From Durio zibethinus (Eukaryota; Streptophyta; Magnoliopsida; Malvales; Malvaceae): DNA of 64,000 bases. Below the pieces are notes generated by a model. It saw only the letters and a list, made by a program, of their open reading frames with translations. It searched no databases and was not told the DNA's origin. Positions 1 to 13,195 of the stretch are shown in pieces. The stretch is taken from assembly GCF_002303985.1 (NCBI RefSeq), contig NW_019167860.1, positions 10,276,183 through 10,340,182 on the forward strand. The letters run 5' to 3'. Numbering within the stretch: position 1 is the stretch's first letter; every line of letters starts with the position of its first letter. Position numbers and translations under genes: made by a program.

Positions 1-29
1 GATCATTATTGCTAGGTGATTTGATGCAG

Positions 30-2699
30 GTATATATCTGGGCTGGTCTTTTTCACCGGTGTCAATTTTTTGCTGACCTTGGTTGCTGCAGTTCTCTGTG
101 TGTGTTTTGCCCCAACTGCAGCCGGTCCTGGTGTTCCGGAAATCAAGGCTTATCTCAATGGAGTGGATACTCCTAACATGTTTGGTGCTACAACATTGCT
201 TGTCAAGGTTGGTTAGCCTTCAATTAGAATCCTTGGTGAAAGTTCCAGTAATGGTTCAAATCATACAGCTCAGAATTTACTTATAGGAAGTAAGATTAAT
301 CGGAAAAGAAATTTTGATAAGGTTGGCACCAGCGTACGTATTTCAGAGAGCTGATTTCAACCTACATTTTGACATCGACTCGATCATTTTCTGAAAATAA
401 ACCTTCCATTTCATATCTGCCTTATGCTGTTTAGTTTCAACAAAATATGGATATAGTAAAGTTCGATCAGATCTGGAACTTGGTCAATGATGTAGTGCTA
501 AACTAAAGTCATTTCAAGAGTTTTTTCCTATATTTCAATGTACGGTTGTCACTTTGCTACTATTCTTTGTGTTGCTTTGTCGGAGAGATTAGGAATAACA
601 TCGATGAAACGCAAGCTGTTACATAAAGTATGAGAAAGTTTCACTTTATTTTATTTATTAGGTCCTGCTGAAAGATTTTCCATAATTGTAGATCGTTGGC
701 AACATTGGAGCAGTTTCAGCTGGCTTGGATCTGGGGAAAGAAGGGCCTTTAGTGCACATTGGGAGTTGCATTGCTGCTTTACTAGGCCAAGGAGGGCCTG
801 ACAACCACCGTCTTAAGTGGCAGTGGATTCGCTACTTCAACAATGATCGTGATCGAAGAGATATCATCACCACTGGTTCTTCCTCAGGTGTTTGTGCAGC
901 TTTCCGTGCCCCAGTGGGAGGTGTCCTATTTGCTCTCGAAGAGGTTGCAACGTGGTGGAGGAGTTCTCTTCTCTGGAGAACTTTCTTTAGTACAGCAGTT
1001 GTGGTGGTGGTGCTTAGAGCATTCATTGAAATCTGCAATTCTGGAAAATGTGGCCTTTTTGGAACAGGAGGGTTGATTATGTTCGATGTTAGTGATGTAA
1101 AAGTCAGCTACCATCCCATGGATGTAATCCCTGTGATCATAATTGGAATTATTGGTGGACTTTTGGGAAGCTTATACAATCATGGTCTCCATATGGTCCT
1201 CAGACTCTACAGTCTTATTAACCAGTAAGCTACGAAATCCAACTTTCTCTTCAATCATGGTCTCACATTTTATTAGACATGGCAATTCTTGTATTCACGT
1301 TTCTTTATTCTGTTGCAGGAAGGGGAAATTGCATAAACTAGTTCTAGCTCTTACCGTCTCACTCTTTACCTCAGTTTGCCAATATTGTCTCCCTTTTCTA
1401 GCGCAATGCAGAGCTTGTGATCCCTCTTTTTCGGAAGCTTGTCCCACAAATGATCGGTTCGGGAACTTCAAGCAGTTTAACTGTCCGGATGGCTACTATA
1501 ATGATCTAGCTACCCTCCTCCTTACAACTAATGATGATGCTGTTCGAAACATTTTCTCCACCAACACTTCCTCTGAATTCCAACCTACGTCCATCTTAAT
1601 CTTTTTTGCACTTTATTGCATCTTAGGGCTCATTACTTTGGGCATTGCTGTTCCTTCTGGTCTCTTCCTCCCTATCATCCTCATGGGCTCAAGTTATGGT
1701 CGACTTCTCGGTATGGCCATGGGATCATATACAAACTTAGACCAGGGGCTTTATGCTGTTCTTGGTGCAGCCTCCCTTATGGCTGGCTCAATGAGAATGA
1801 CTGTGTCAATTTGTGTGATATTCCTTGAACTCACAAACAACCTTCTTTTGCTGCCAATAACAATGATAGTCCTTCTGATAGCAAAAACTGTTGCAGACAC
1901 CTTCAACACCAGCATCTATGAGATTATACTGGAACTTAAAAGCCTCCCTTTCCTGGATGCAAATCCTGAGCCCTGGATGAGAAATCTCACTGTTGGTGAG
2001 CTTGCCGATGCCAAGCCACCAGTAGTCACTCTTTGTGGGGTGGAAAAAGTTTCGCGAATTGTGGATGTATTGAAGAACACTACACATAATGCATTCCCCA
2101 TTGTAGATCAGGGTGTGCTGGTGCCAGGCTCTGTGGCCACCGAGGCAACAGAGCTGCATGGACTGATCCTCAGAGCTCACCTTGTTCAAGCCCTGAAGAA
2201 GAAATGGTTCCTGCTAGAGAAAAGAAGAACAGAGGAATGGGAAGTGAGGCAGAAATTCAACTGGGTTGAGCTGGCTGAAAGGGAACTAAAGATTGAGCAG
2301 GTGGCTGTGACCCTTGATGAAATGGAAATGTATGTTGATTTACATCCTCTCACTAATACAACCCCTTACACGGTGGTGGAAAGCATGTCAGTGGCTAAAG
2401 CAATGATTCTATTCAGGCAAGTCGGACAACGGCATTTGCTAATCGTGCCAAAGTATCAAGGGGCAGGGGTGAGTTTGCCAACCTGACAGAAACAGTTTTT
2501 TTTTTTGTCATGCTCATTCTTCCATTTTGTACAGATAATGAAGTTTTTTTCCTAACAATTTTCTTAATCTGATGTTGTGCTTCACCTGCAGGTTCCTTCT
2601 GTAGTTGGGATCTTGACCAGGCAGGACTTACGGGCATACAACATTTTGACTGCCTTTCCTCATTTAGCAAGATCCAAAGGGGAAGAAAAGGATAGTTGA
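30..2699 (+). CDS. CLC-B: CLC-a/b-type vacuolar nitrate(chloride)/proton exchanger, 5' truncated by window edge
   Basis: Exons read as 30-207, 692-1224, 1319-2468 and 2592-2699 (stop TGA), giving the last 655 residues; family members are about 775 aa, so roughly 120 N-terminal residues lie left of the window. CLC exchangers move anions into the vacuole against protons. Seen: the selectivity loop GPGVPE (about 115-132) with Pro where chloride-type CLCs have Ser, which in this family marks nitrate preference; the gating-glutamate motif GKEGP (735-749); the proton-glutamate motif FALEE; the pore motif GIAVPSGLFLP; a C-terminal CBS region beginning near PWMRNLTVGEL; and the final GILTRQDLRAYN motif. 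The exon 2/3 junction splits codon CAG (donor GTAAGC at 1225). CLC-b is preferred over CLC-a because of the neighbouring UKL and At3g27210-like genes; the sequence alone supports only the a/b clade. No lesion seen. Confidence 0.93.
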
Positions 2700-3074
2700 T
2701 GTCTCGTAATTAAAAAAAATGTATAATAGCAGATTTTTTTGAACCACACATCTCCTTTTACCTTCGTTTTTCTTTGCCAGTTCACATTTTTCCGCTCAGT
2801 TTTGCAGGTTTTTCCACCGATCCTAGAATGAATGATACAGATTTTTTTCCTGTTTACATCATGCTGTCCTCTCATATGCAACATATGTACTCATTAGCTC
2901 CAAGACTTCTTAACATGCTGAAGCCGAGATCAATTTGCCATGAAGGAGACACAAATTTAGTACCACTCTTTCCCATGAAACTACTATTCTACCTATGTTC
3001 TGACCATTTTCTTATGGCATAAACTGAGAAGAGATTTGAAAAAACTAAATGCACAATCCATGCCACTCTGTCCC
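2700..3074. other. Tail-to-tail intergenic spacer
   Basis: This 375-bp spacer lies between the stop of the CLC gene and the stop of the converging methyltransferase gene. It must hold both 3' untranslated regions, which may overlap. No additional coding sequence is supported; short ORFs here lack homology or splice context. Confidence 0.6.
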
Positions 3075-6000
3075 TCATGCCTGTTTCTTCTTTTTCTTTC
3101 CTGTTTTCTTTTTCTTGAGATTCCTTTTGAACACAGCTAAAACCTCAATGCTGCAAGAAATATCCCAAAATTACTCCCAATGGATAAATCAATGAAAGGA
3201 GAAGAAAGGGTTAACTTTACAAATCATGCGACAGACAAATAAATTCTCATTATGTTCACTTTTATTTAGCAATGAAACACAAGTTTGAAGGAGAAATACC
3301 TCTGAGTGCCGGGAAAGAAATTAAAACCATGGGCCTTTTCCAAATGCCAAGACTTACTAGTCAACAAGGACTTGCAATCCTGTTATATAATCCCACCCAA
3401 ATTACTTTGCGAAAACTCTGACAAGTTAAAAACAGTACACAATCTTCCAACTAGAAGTACCTCTTTGAAGCTTTCCCACCCACAGCTTATATAAATGAGA
3501 GTTTCTGGAAGTGATCGAGCATCTGCTGAAATTGTTTCTCTTCCAACTTGAACTGAAGCTTCTTTTGCATGTTCTCTTTCACGTAAAACCCATGGTCTCT
3601 TTTCTTCTTTTATATTTGAAGATGAACTGGAGTTTAGATATAGGAGTTAAAAACTTGAAACGTATGAAGCGCAGCAAATTCCAAGTAACAATTGAAAAGT
3701 GTTCATAATAGAAACTGCCATCAAATCCCTGTACAAATATCTTGAAATATACAGAATCATCCTACCTTTTCAATGATGGTTTAACTTTTTGTGATGATAT
3801 AGTCCGCAATGCATCAATCAAAGATGTATCTAATCCCTTCCTAGGAGGATCAACAACAATCACATCTGATCCCACAAGCCAAGAAAGAGGATCCTGCAAA
3901 TTTAGTGAATTCATCATGCAGTTAGTTCGGAATTATTCAACAGCCACATTACATGCCAAACTTCTATGGAAGCTCAAGGCACATAAACATCATTATATGG
4001 AGAGTGAACTGAGTGTGAATCATATATGATATGCAAGACTATAAATTTGCATGAGCTTGATACTAACAATGGATGTGTCAGCATTATGCCAGCTAATGCT
4101 GCCCAGTATAGAGTTTGGTAAGCGGTCAACTGTCTTCTCAAATGATGGCCTAGATTCTTTGTTAATCTCAATGCATTTGACAGACCTGGTTACAGTAGAA
4201 ACAAAATCAGAATAAAAGTTTAGTCTCATTAAATGCAAGAATCAGAGAGAAATCTGAAGTGTTTAGGACATTCTGCCTCTTGCCTGCATTTTTTAGTGGC
4301 AGCTAATGATAATCCAATCACGCCGGCTCCTGCATACAAATCAGCCACAGATGCTGCATAAGGCACATATTTATGTAATTTCCGAAGCAGGTTATCAAAA
4401 GCCTGAAAAAGAAGCAATAAGGAAAAGTATATTAAGCAGGATTCAAACAAACAATATAAGATACTTAAGTCGCATGCCCTGCAGATATTTAAGCTGTATC
4501 ATGCATCATATGTTGATCAACAGCTGTGGCAAAATGGAACAAGATAGTGCACAAGAAGCTATGGAAAGAACAAAAGCCCCTATGATGGATATAGCATTCA
4601 AAAACTGGCACCTCAGAGCCCTTACTCTACAGACTCTCAGTTCCTGTGTAAATAATATTTTGTGATGTTTGGCTTTAGTATGCAGTATATTGTTCATTTC
4701 TTATGCGATAGCATATGGATAGCATGTAAGAATTCCCAATCAAATGTGACTTATGGAATTAGCGGGTTTGCTTACCCGTGTGTTTGCTTGGCCAAAACTG
4801 GAGGGATCCAAGGACATATCAATTCCTCCAACATGTTCCCAGAAATCTCTTTCCCCTAAAAGATGTCTCCACCTATTCCCAAAAATAATCTGCATCATTC
4901 AGTAAAACATTCTAAGTTCCAAATGTCCAAAGTATTTGAAACAAGGGAAAAAGAAAAGGAAAAATCAATAACAACAGCTAGCAGCACAAATGACAACGAA
5001 CATATAAGAACAATTAGCAATTAATGCAACTGGCAAAAGCAAATCTAAGGCCAAAAAAAAAAAAAAAACTAAACTTATTTGAATTCCACTTAAAACAACT
5101 TTTAATAAAGACCGACTAGTCCATTTTAAATTTCTTCTTAATAGTTTCTTAAAATAGCCTTTTACTGCTTCTAGTATATTCCAGTTTGCCAACTCAACCA
5201 ATGAGATTAGTTTAAGGAAATATCAAAGAATCACAATTGCATCAAATACATTTTTCCTTTCAAGAAGCCATTCCAGGCATGAACTACTCATCATATATTT
5301 CAAAAGATAAACTACCAACTCACATTGTTAGTAGATGTCTGAAAATTAGCCCATACAGAGTGAATCAAATAGAGGTTACTCCTTGGCCCACCATTTCTCC
5401 ACAGAAACTGTACACCATTAGACGGAAGTACACATCAAACAAAAAGTTAAGAGTGAGCAATAGAAGGGTATAAAACTTAGGAAGCTGAGCTCACTTTGGC
5501 CAAGGCATTTAATTTGTCCGAATTTGATGATTTCTCATTTCTTGAATTCCAAACTAAAGCAACCTGTACTCTACCTGGAATACAAAATTTATTCAACTGT
5601 CACTCTCATTTGCCTTAAATTATTAAGAAAACAGAATATTTTCCAGAAGAAGAAGCAATACAAATTGCTTAAAACTACCATTTCTATATCTTTCAGCAGC
5701 AGGAAGTGCTGTATTGTATGTTGTCACAGCCATCTGTACACCTTGAACATTCATCAAAATCATCCAAAATACAGATTCCAATAATAACAGTAATAAATTT
5801 CATTTTCTTGTCAATCTATATATATTTAATATCATCCGAATAAATCACCTGAATGTATCGCAAATCCCCCGTCCCTTGATCCTCATTGTATGGCTCAATA
5901 TTTAATTCTCTAATACCTAAAATAACCAAAAAAAAAAAAAGTATTAAGCAGAAAATATTTAAATTTAATCAAAATTTTAATCTTTAAAAGAAAAAAGAAA

Positions 6001-6746
6001 AAAAATGCCACCTTGTCTTAGTATCTCAACAGCAGCATTAATATTGGGGTGATGAGCTGAAGCAGAAAGATTAACATCAAAAAAAAAAAAATCAAGATTA
6101 AGAACTGAAAAAAACAGTGATTTTTTAGACCTTTGCATTGAGGAATATCCACAACGTTATGAGTACCCTCCTGGTAGAGTCCAATCAGAGGGTTATCAAT
6201 TGATCCACGAACGGCAAGCTTTGCTCGACACCTCCATCCCCACTGAAAAGCAAAGCGGAGAATCAAAGCCTACCTCAAAAAAGTTATGAATTTTAAGGGG
6301 AAAAATAAAGAAAAAGGAAACTCTTTAATATTGGGAACTAAATATGTAATTGCCGTAAAAATACCAATCTACAGCTATCGAAAGTAAAATCTGAGACTCC
6401 AAGACTCTTGAAGAAATCAGTTGCTTCCTCTACGATGATTGGACGGTGTAGATTGAACTCGTGAGTGCATCCAGAGCACCTGAAAATTACCTTGAAAAGT
6501 TATTGCAACTAAAAGTTGAGTAAAAAAAAGTTTTATTTTCTTCTTTTAAGGCGAGAAGGGTGCGTACGATTGGAAGTGAGGGCACTGTAAGGCGCAAGTC
6601 AGCAAGGGGACGGCCGTTGCGGTAGTGGTTGGAGGGAGGATGGAGGGAGGAGGAGAAGGGATGGTGGGTGCTAGGGAGGGGGAAGGGGACACGCAGCAGG
6701 TGATGATTGGATAAGGTGGGCGAGTTGGGAAGGTGTAGAGTGACAT
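3075..6746 (-). CDS. TrmA/RlmD-family RNA (uracil-C5)-methyltransferase, probably organellar
   Basis: Fifteen exons (minus, in coding order): 6568-6746, 6365-6479, 6131-6242, 6012-6056, 5849-5916, 5679-5733, 5495-5574, 5324-5407, 4776-4889, 4284-4402, 4068-4185, 3766-3893, 3461-3626, 3300-3379, 3075-3150; total 1539 nt, 512 aa. The family makes 5-methyluridine in tRNA or rRNA using SAM. Seen: an Fe-S cluster motif C-x5-C-x2-C at Cys55/61/64 with a fourth candidate, Cys134 in DIPQC; SAM-binding motif DLYAGAGVIG (about 305-314); DPPRKG (378-383); catalytic Cys454 in YISCGWE. It most resembles Arabidopsis At3g21300. The start at 6746 is the only ATG in frame after an upstream stop; the Ser/Thr/Pro-rich N-terminus suggests an organelle transit peptide (inference). 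The intron 4186-4283 starts with GC. The upstream ATG at 6816 is in another frame. Confidence 0.92.
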
Positions 6747-7975
6747 CTGTGTCGCGCGCGGTGGCTGTGTGGAGATTTTCTCGGTGCTCCTTGGCGGGAA
6801 TAGATAACATATCCATGTTTACACGGATAAGTATCTCAAATTCTCAATGGTTTTAACCGGGTCGAGCTATCCATCCTCTAACCCGGCCGGAGCCCAACTT
6901 TTCTTTTTATTTTGGGCCGGTCAAACCTTTAAATATGAAGCTTAAACCAGCCCATAGACCCAAGTTTTTATTGTTTTTGGGCCAGAAGCTATTATTGTTT
7001 GAAAAATAATACTAATTATAACATTAATCTAAAATTAATTTTTTATTGTTTGAATAATAATTAAAAATTAATTTTAGATTTAATATTATAATTAATATTC
7101 CATACACTATTAATGTAATTTTTAATTCTATAAACGAGTTAAAGAGATTGACCTATATATATTTTTTAATTTATCAAAAATTTTCAAATATACGTATGTA
7201 TTATCTAACTATTTCATGTATAAAATTTAAAAATTGTTATGGATAAAATAATTTTTCAATATTGGTTATCCAACATTATTTCATAACAATTAAGAAGTAC
7301 TTTGGTTTTTTGCCAAATGACGGGAACGTAATTGCCAAAAACATTAGAGAAACAGTTGGTAAATATAAAAAAATTTATTTATATTAAATAATTATTTGAA
7401 GTCTTTAAACGTTCATATATTTAATTTTTATTCATTTATATTTATTTATTAAATTGAGTAAATAATTTGAAAATAATATTTTAAAATTCATTAATTAAAT
7501 AAAAATATTGTAAACGTAATAAAATTCGTATTCGGCCTAATTGATTAGTTTTATCATACGGTATAATAAGATTATCTATAGCCACAACCAGTTTTGCACA
7601 AATAATTGTACCCACATTTCAGACAGCAAAGTTAGGGAAAATCACAACCACACCCATGGATATCATTAAGCAATGCCCCCATCAAGTTTAACAGCTTCAA
7701 AGAACAATTGGCAGGAATTGTCTAAAATCAACTGCATATAACCGGTATTCATTATGTTTTACTGCATTTATCAAACTCCTATGACTTCAATTTGTTCAAG
7801 TATTCTTCCATCCGCAGGCTCAAAATGATGCAATTACGGCAACATCAAACCAAAATAAATGACAATGGAATCATCTCTTGGCCTTGGCCTTTGTAACGAC
7901 ACTTGATGAAGTCCGATAATCCTAGCCGGTGGCTTCTAATGCTGGTTACAATTGCAATTAGCCAACCATGATGGA
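6747..7975. other. AT-rich intergenic region, promoter side of the methyltransferase gene
   Basis: Lies between the start of the methyltransferase gene and the stop of the UKL gene. It should hold the methyltransferase promoter and the UKL 3' UTR. The middle part (about 6980-7560) is strongly AT-rich and contains a long inverted repeat listed separately. No coding region is supported. Confidence 0.6.
7014..7093. repeat. Near-perfect inverted repeat, about 32-bp arms, about 15-nt loop
   Basis: The left arm 7014-7045 and the reverse complement of 7061-7093 match with only one or two differences, so the stretch would fold into a long AT-rich hairpin. It could be a small fold-back element remnant or an AT-rich hairpin; no target-site duplication was evident. 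Confidence 0.7.
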
Positions 7976-10900
7976 TCAGTCATCAGTGCCAAAATAACGA
8001 TCCCCAAACTCGCCCATGCCTGGTATGACGCGGAACTCCTCGTTTAGTGCAACATCAATTTCTGAAGTAACGATTTTCAAGGATGGGAAACGTTTGCAAA
8101 CACATTGGATTCCTTCAGGCGCCTGAAGCAAAGAAAATGAGGATGAGTACATAGGAAGAGGGAAAAAGAATGGTGGAAGGAAGGGTTGCAAGTAACGTAG
8201 ATGCATCAGCAGCCAACACTATGAAAAACTCACAGAGATGAGGTTAAGGAATATAATGTGCGATTCTGGAACTCCTTTCTGTATGAGTAGTTCAATGGCG
8301 TGGTTAGCAGAGTTCCCTACAATAAAAGTTATCAAGATGATTTCTCATTGGAAGGCATATCAATAATTGAAGAATACAAAATAAGTCCATATGTAATTCC
8401 AGGGATAACCACCTGAGTCGACATCATGTGTTTCTGGAAATAATATGAAACTGATGGCAATATTATTAAATTTGATAGCCAGAAGAATTTCTAATATGAT
8501 TTCTCTGGACTAATTCTTTCTGCTCAAGTTGATTCATTGACCGAAGAAGAAAAGGGATGTGGAAAAGCTTCAGGACAGCTTTCTTTCCCTTACAGTGACA
8601 ACAGGTATAAAAAATGGGGAAGTTCTAGGAAGAGGAACAAGCTTACCTGTAGCAAGAACTGGATCCAGAAGAAGGACATGTCGTTCTGAAATATCCTTGG
8701 GAAGCTTCTCATATATAAGCTAAAAAAAATTCAAGAAAGCAGATTAACGGTTAAGATTAATTATATGTAATACCTAACAGCATAAGGATCCCAACAACAT
8801 TACTAACCTGCTTCCCATTATCTCCATCCCGATGAATCAGAATTTTTCCAATTTTTATTCCTTTGCAACATGCACGTAAAGCGTTTTCCATGCTTTCACC
8901 ACTGTAATAAACAAATAAGAGAACTAGTTAGTAAATACAAAAGAAAAGCATAGAAAATTGCAAACTACGTAATTAAAACAGAAATTCCCACATCAATGCA
9001 GCATGTACCAAACATCCAGAACAAGACAATAGGAGAAAAACCTAAGCTGAGATTCATCATAACTTTACCATATGTAACAAAAGATCACTCAATACACCAT
9101 TTTGACTAAACAACGTCCACTGTTAAATAACAAAAACTGACTAAATAATACCTGATCAAAAGCTCACCTTCGAACAATGGAAACACCACACAACTTTTTG
9201 CAAAAGTCAACCCCAGTATATACTGATGCTGAAAAGAAAGAGCAGCAAATTTCAAAGACAAGCTGAATATTAATTGTTTTCATGATAAGACATCTTTAGA
9301 AGAACATAAATTCACCAGTTTCTTCATGGAAATCTCCCAGTTTCAAATACTTAGAAAGGAAAATTGGAAGTTTCCATAAACGAGAAGAAAGTAATGCCAT
9401 TATTTAATTAAACATACCTGTAGGTGTTATTACTTGCTTCTCAGTGAATGGCAAATGCCCAAGACCATGCTCCACCACCTAAATCAAACGCAAGAACATT
9501 AGTTATATTTTGCATTTAAAAAACATTTAACAAAAAACAAAACACAGTTTATGCATAAGATATATAGCAAAAGTTACCAGACGAATAAGCCGGTCTGAAT
9601 AGAAGACAAAATCATGCTTAGAAATTTCCCGGTCTCTAATCAGAGTATGCATTCCTCTAATCTGCACCAAAAGTCTCACATATGAAATAATTTATTTTAA
9701 AAAAAGAAAGACCATACAGAGACCATAGATATGAAAGCAACAAATGAATTGCACAATAGAAAATTGTTGTGGATAACTTTAAGTATCCAAGTAGCATCAT
9801 ATGTCTAATAAGAAAAAATTACACTTGGGGGAGATGCATTCAACAAGTGTTGCACGATACTTGCACACAAGTTATAACAGCAATAAGATAGAGATAAAAC
9901 ATGAGATATACCTGAAATGTTGACTGAATTACATACACATTGGGATATATTTTGCAAAGATCATGCTGACCAAGCTTAGTCCGGATATGTTGCACAATCA
10001 AATCAATGGCAACATGATTATCACCTCCTCGGGGGATGATGACATCAGCATACTTCTTTGATGGCAGAACAAAATCATCAAATGCAGGCTTCACAAACTT
10101 TGCATACTGCAGAAATAACACAACATTGCAATGCAATTATCAAAATGTTTGAAAAAATTAATGTAAGGAGGCACATTAATCAAAAGTTCCCCATTAAGTG
10201 TTTAATGGAATGTTATGAGAATAAGTATGTATTCCGTTTCAAATCTACAAACAACCACTGTTTCTTTACTGCTGTCAGGTTATCCAGGTAGCAGCATATT
10301 TCATAGGGCTTCACCCCTGTTTATGCTTCCAGATTTTCATTCCAGTGTTTCAATACAACTGACACACCAATAACAACACAAGTAAAACTATACAATACTG
10401 CATATATTCCAGTTTTTCAAGTATTAAATTACAAAGAAAATTTTGGTCTAAATAGGCTTACTTGTTCAAGAACAGAATTTACATCCCTACCCCTCTCAAC
10501 TGTATCTCGTCTTATTCTACGAGCAAGCCTCACATCAGCATCTACAAATAATAAAAAGCCAAATAAACTAGAGAACCATTAGAAACCATGAGTGCAAGAA
10601 AGAAGCACATGCTCAGAGAAAAAACAACAGATGCACAATTGCACATGCAAGCTCAACCCACACAAAAATTCATGCAAACTCATTGGTTTTCTTAGTGTAA
10701 TTTGTCAATGACAATCCCTAGGGATCTACGAACCCAAATCTAAGATTTCTTTGAATAGATTGTGTTGGCTTTTGGAAAATAACCATTGCTAAAAATTCCT
10801 CTTATGCTGGCTGGCAGGCCTCAGGCTATTACAAATCAAAACAGTTTGCAGTTAGCAATTAATTCAAAAGTGGATTTGAGCTTTCTTTTATACATGAGTT

Positions 10901-12327
10901 CCCAGTTCAGCCTGGACACCAACCAGCTTTCTCTTGATAGACATTTGATTTTGAATTTGTTTCTATCAGTCTTATATTGCCTGTTGGCAAAGTTTCTAGT
11001 TATTATTTTGTTTTGAATGGTTCGCAACAGCTTCGGGTTGTTTGACCTTGATAGCTATGTGTGAAAATAGATCTTAATTAAAGAAAAGGATGCAGCATCA
11101 TCACTAAATTATAAGTATAGACTTGTCTACAGCAATCATTCGAAGATGCTATGATGGTAAGGAGCTAGATAGAAAAGGTCAAACCTGTGTCAACAAAAAT
11201 CTTCATATCCATAAGGTTCCTCACACGCTGGTCATGGAAAACAAGAATTCCTTCCAAAATTATGACATCAGAAGCATTCACCTGACAATGTTTAAACATG
11301 GTACAAATGCATATAAGCTAGCCAACTTATTGAACTATCATCAATGAATTTACATTTTTTACAAAGCAACATTGAGCTTGATAACTAAAAGGAAGTATAA
11401 GCTCTACTATAAGATTGAAACAAACACCCAAAACAACTATTACAAGTTCATAATTAAATACATCTAGCTTCTTCCAGCATCATTATACAAAGTTCAACAA
11501 GGGACAAACTACCTGACGAAAACTATCCGAAGATCGACGATGATGCTTAAAATCATAGATTGGGACCTGAACAGAGTGCCCACTTTTGAGCTTCTGAATA
11601 CAATCCAGAAGCTGCTCTGTATCAAAAGCATCTATACAAACAAAAAACCAATGCACAATCAAAACAATACCATCAATTATAAATTTATAACAAAAGACAA
11701 CAAAATCAGCAAACAACATCAAATTAATATACCAGGATGATCAAAATTATACTCGTGCACGCGTTTTAACTCCTCAGCATTTAAACCGCGGTAAAACGAA
11801 TCCTTCATACATAAAAAAGAAAATGTGAGCTAACAGTTCGGTAAAATTTCAGTTAATAAAAGAGCAAATTGACTTGAATTTGAACCTGATTGACAAGAAC
11901 AACGCGGTGATCGTGAAGCTGTTGGATGATCAAGTCACAGACAGTCGTTTTACCAGAAGCTGTACCTCCTGAAACCCCTGAGTAATTACCAAAAAATAAC
12001 TAAAGATCAAATTTTGGCGATTTTTATAAAAATAAAAAAAGCTTGTTTTTTTTATGTAATTGCAAGAATTGAAAGCAAAATTAGAGACAAGCAAAGGCTA
12101 TCCAGAATAATATTGCGTTATTCATTAAAAAAATTTTAATTTTTTTTTCCTTTGTTCAGAAGAGAAGTGAAGTGAGGAATACCGATGACAAAGGGCTGAT
12201 GAGGAGCGTTGGCCTCGGCAAAGGCGGAGGAGGAGGCAGAGGTGGCTGTTGGAGTACGGAGGCCGGAGAAGTGAGGCCCCGATGCCTTCTCCATAACGTA
12301 ATCTATGGAGTTCGTCTCCTCCGGCAT
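7976..12327 (-). CDS. UKL2: Uridine kinase / uracil phosphoribosyltransferase, bifunctional UKL protein
   Basis: Fourteen exons (minus, coding order): 12183-12327, 11886-11977, 11733-11802, 11513-11631, 11185-11281, 10462-10541, 9912-10106, 9578-9661, 9418-9478, 9168-9228, 8808-8901, 8647-8719, 8234-8316, 7976-8122; total 1401 nt, 466 aa, normal for plant UKL proteins. UKLs act in pyrimidine salvage, converting uridine and uracil to UMP. Seen: Walker A GGTASGKT (52-59); the kinase region with DSFYRGL, EYNFDHPDAFD and VPIYDF; the C-terminal UPRT half with PRPP-binding DPVLATG (385-391); and the C-terminal motif GEFGDRYFGT. The plant UKL family is known for UPRT activity while its uridine kinase activity is less certain. 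ATG at 12327 opens the MPEETNSIDY start. The symbol rests on family plus neighbours; UKL1/3/4/5 cannot be excluded from sequence alone. Confidence 0.93.
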
Positions 12328-13195
12328 CGTTAAAAAAATTATTAAAATAATTCGAACTGAAAAAAAAAAGGAAAAAAGGAAAAAGAAAAGCTTGAAATTT
12401 CAACTCAACTGTTGAAACAGATATGCACAAGGAGGCTGCGCTTTGCTCTACTCTCACACTCAAAAGCTTATTTTTTTTCTTAATTTTTTGCTTTTTTTAG
12501 ATAATTTTAGTGGAGAACGAATCAGATTATTCAGCAGAATATGCTGCGAGTTGGCCTATTTTTCTATTATGAGCTCAGCTTCTTTATTGGTTAATCAACT
12601 GGCTTTTGAAATTCTTTTTAAAGAAATGAGAAAAAAGAATCGAAAAAATTGAAAATTAATCTGAAATTATAGTGTTGGGTTGATGTGAATCTATTTTTTA
12701 TTTGGTTTAAATTAAATTTAAATATTAAATATATATTAATTTAGGATTAAATTTTGAATTGATAAATGAAAATTAAAAAAATTAAATTAAATCGAATTAT
12801 ATATTTTTATTAATTTTTAAATAAAATAAAAATAATTATTTTATACCTAAAAATATTTAAATATATAAAAATTATATTAAAGTAATTTATAAAAATAAAA
12901 AAAATTAATTTTAAAAAATCGTGAATCAAATTGAATTCAATCTATAAATTTCAATTCAATTTTAAATAAAATTTTGGCTTGAATTCAATTTGAATTTTAA
13001 AAATCATAATTTTATACATTATAAAAAAAATTAAACTTAATTTGATTCGATCTAAATTATTAACCCTCCTAATTTTTATTTAAATTAATTAAGATGAAAT
13101 CGAATCCATAGAATAATAAAAAGATAAAAACAATTAAACCTTTGATTATTATTATTATTATAAAAAATACTAAAAACAATTAAATCTTTGAAGGA
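12328..13195. other. Intergenic spacer: UKL promoter and lipase 3' region
   Basis: The first 300 bp should hold the UKL 5' UTR and promoter. From about 12660 to 13180 the sequence is extremely AT-rich, with A/T runs and short ATT repeats near 13145-13160, and resembles the AT-rich dispersed repeats elsewhere in the window. No gene is supported. Confidence 0.55.

Noticed and set aside
6487..6816. 109-codon ORF starting MDMLSIPAKEH over the first methyltransferase exon
   Set aside because: It is in a different frame from CPHFQS-CSGCTHE; the true frame starts at the ATG at 6746.
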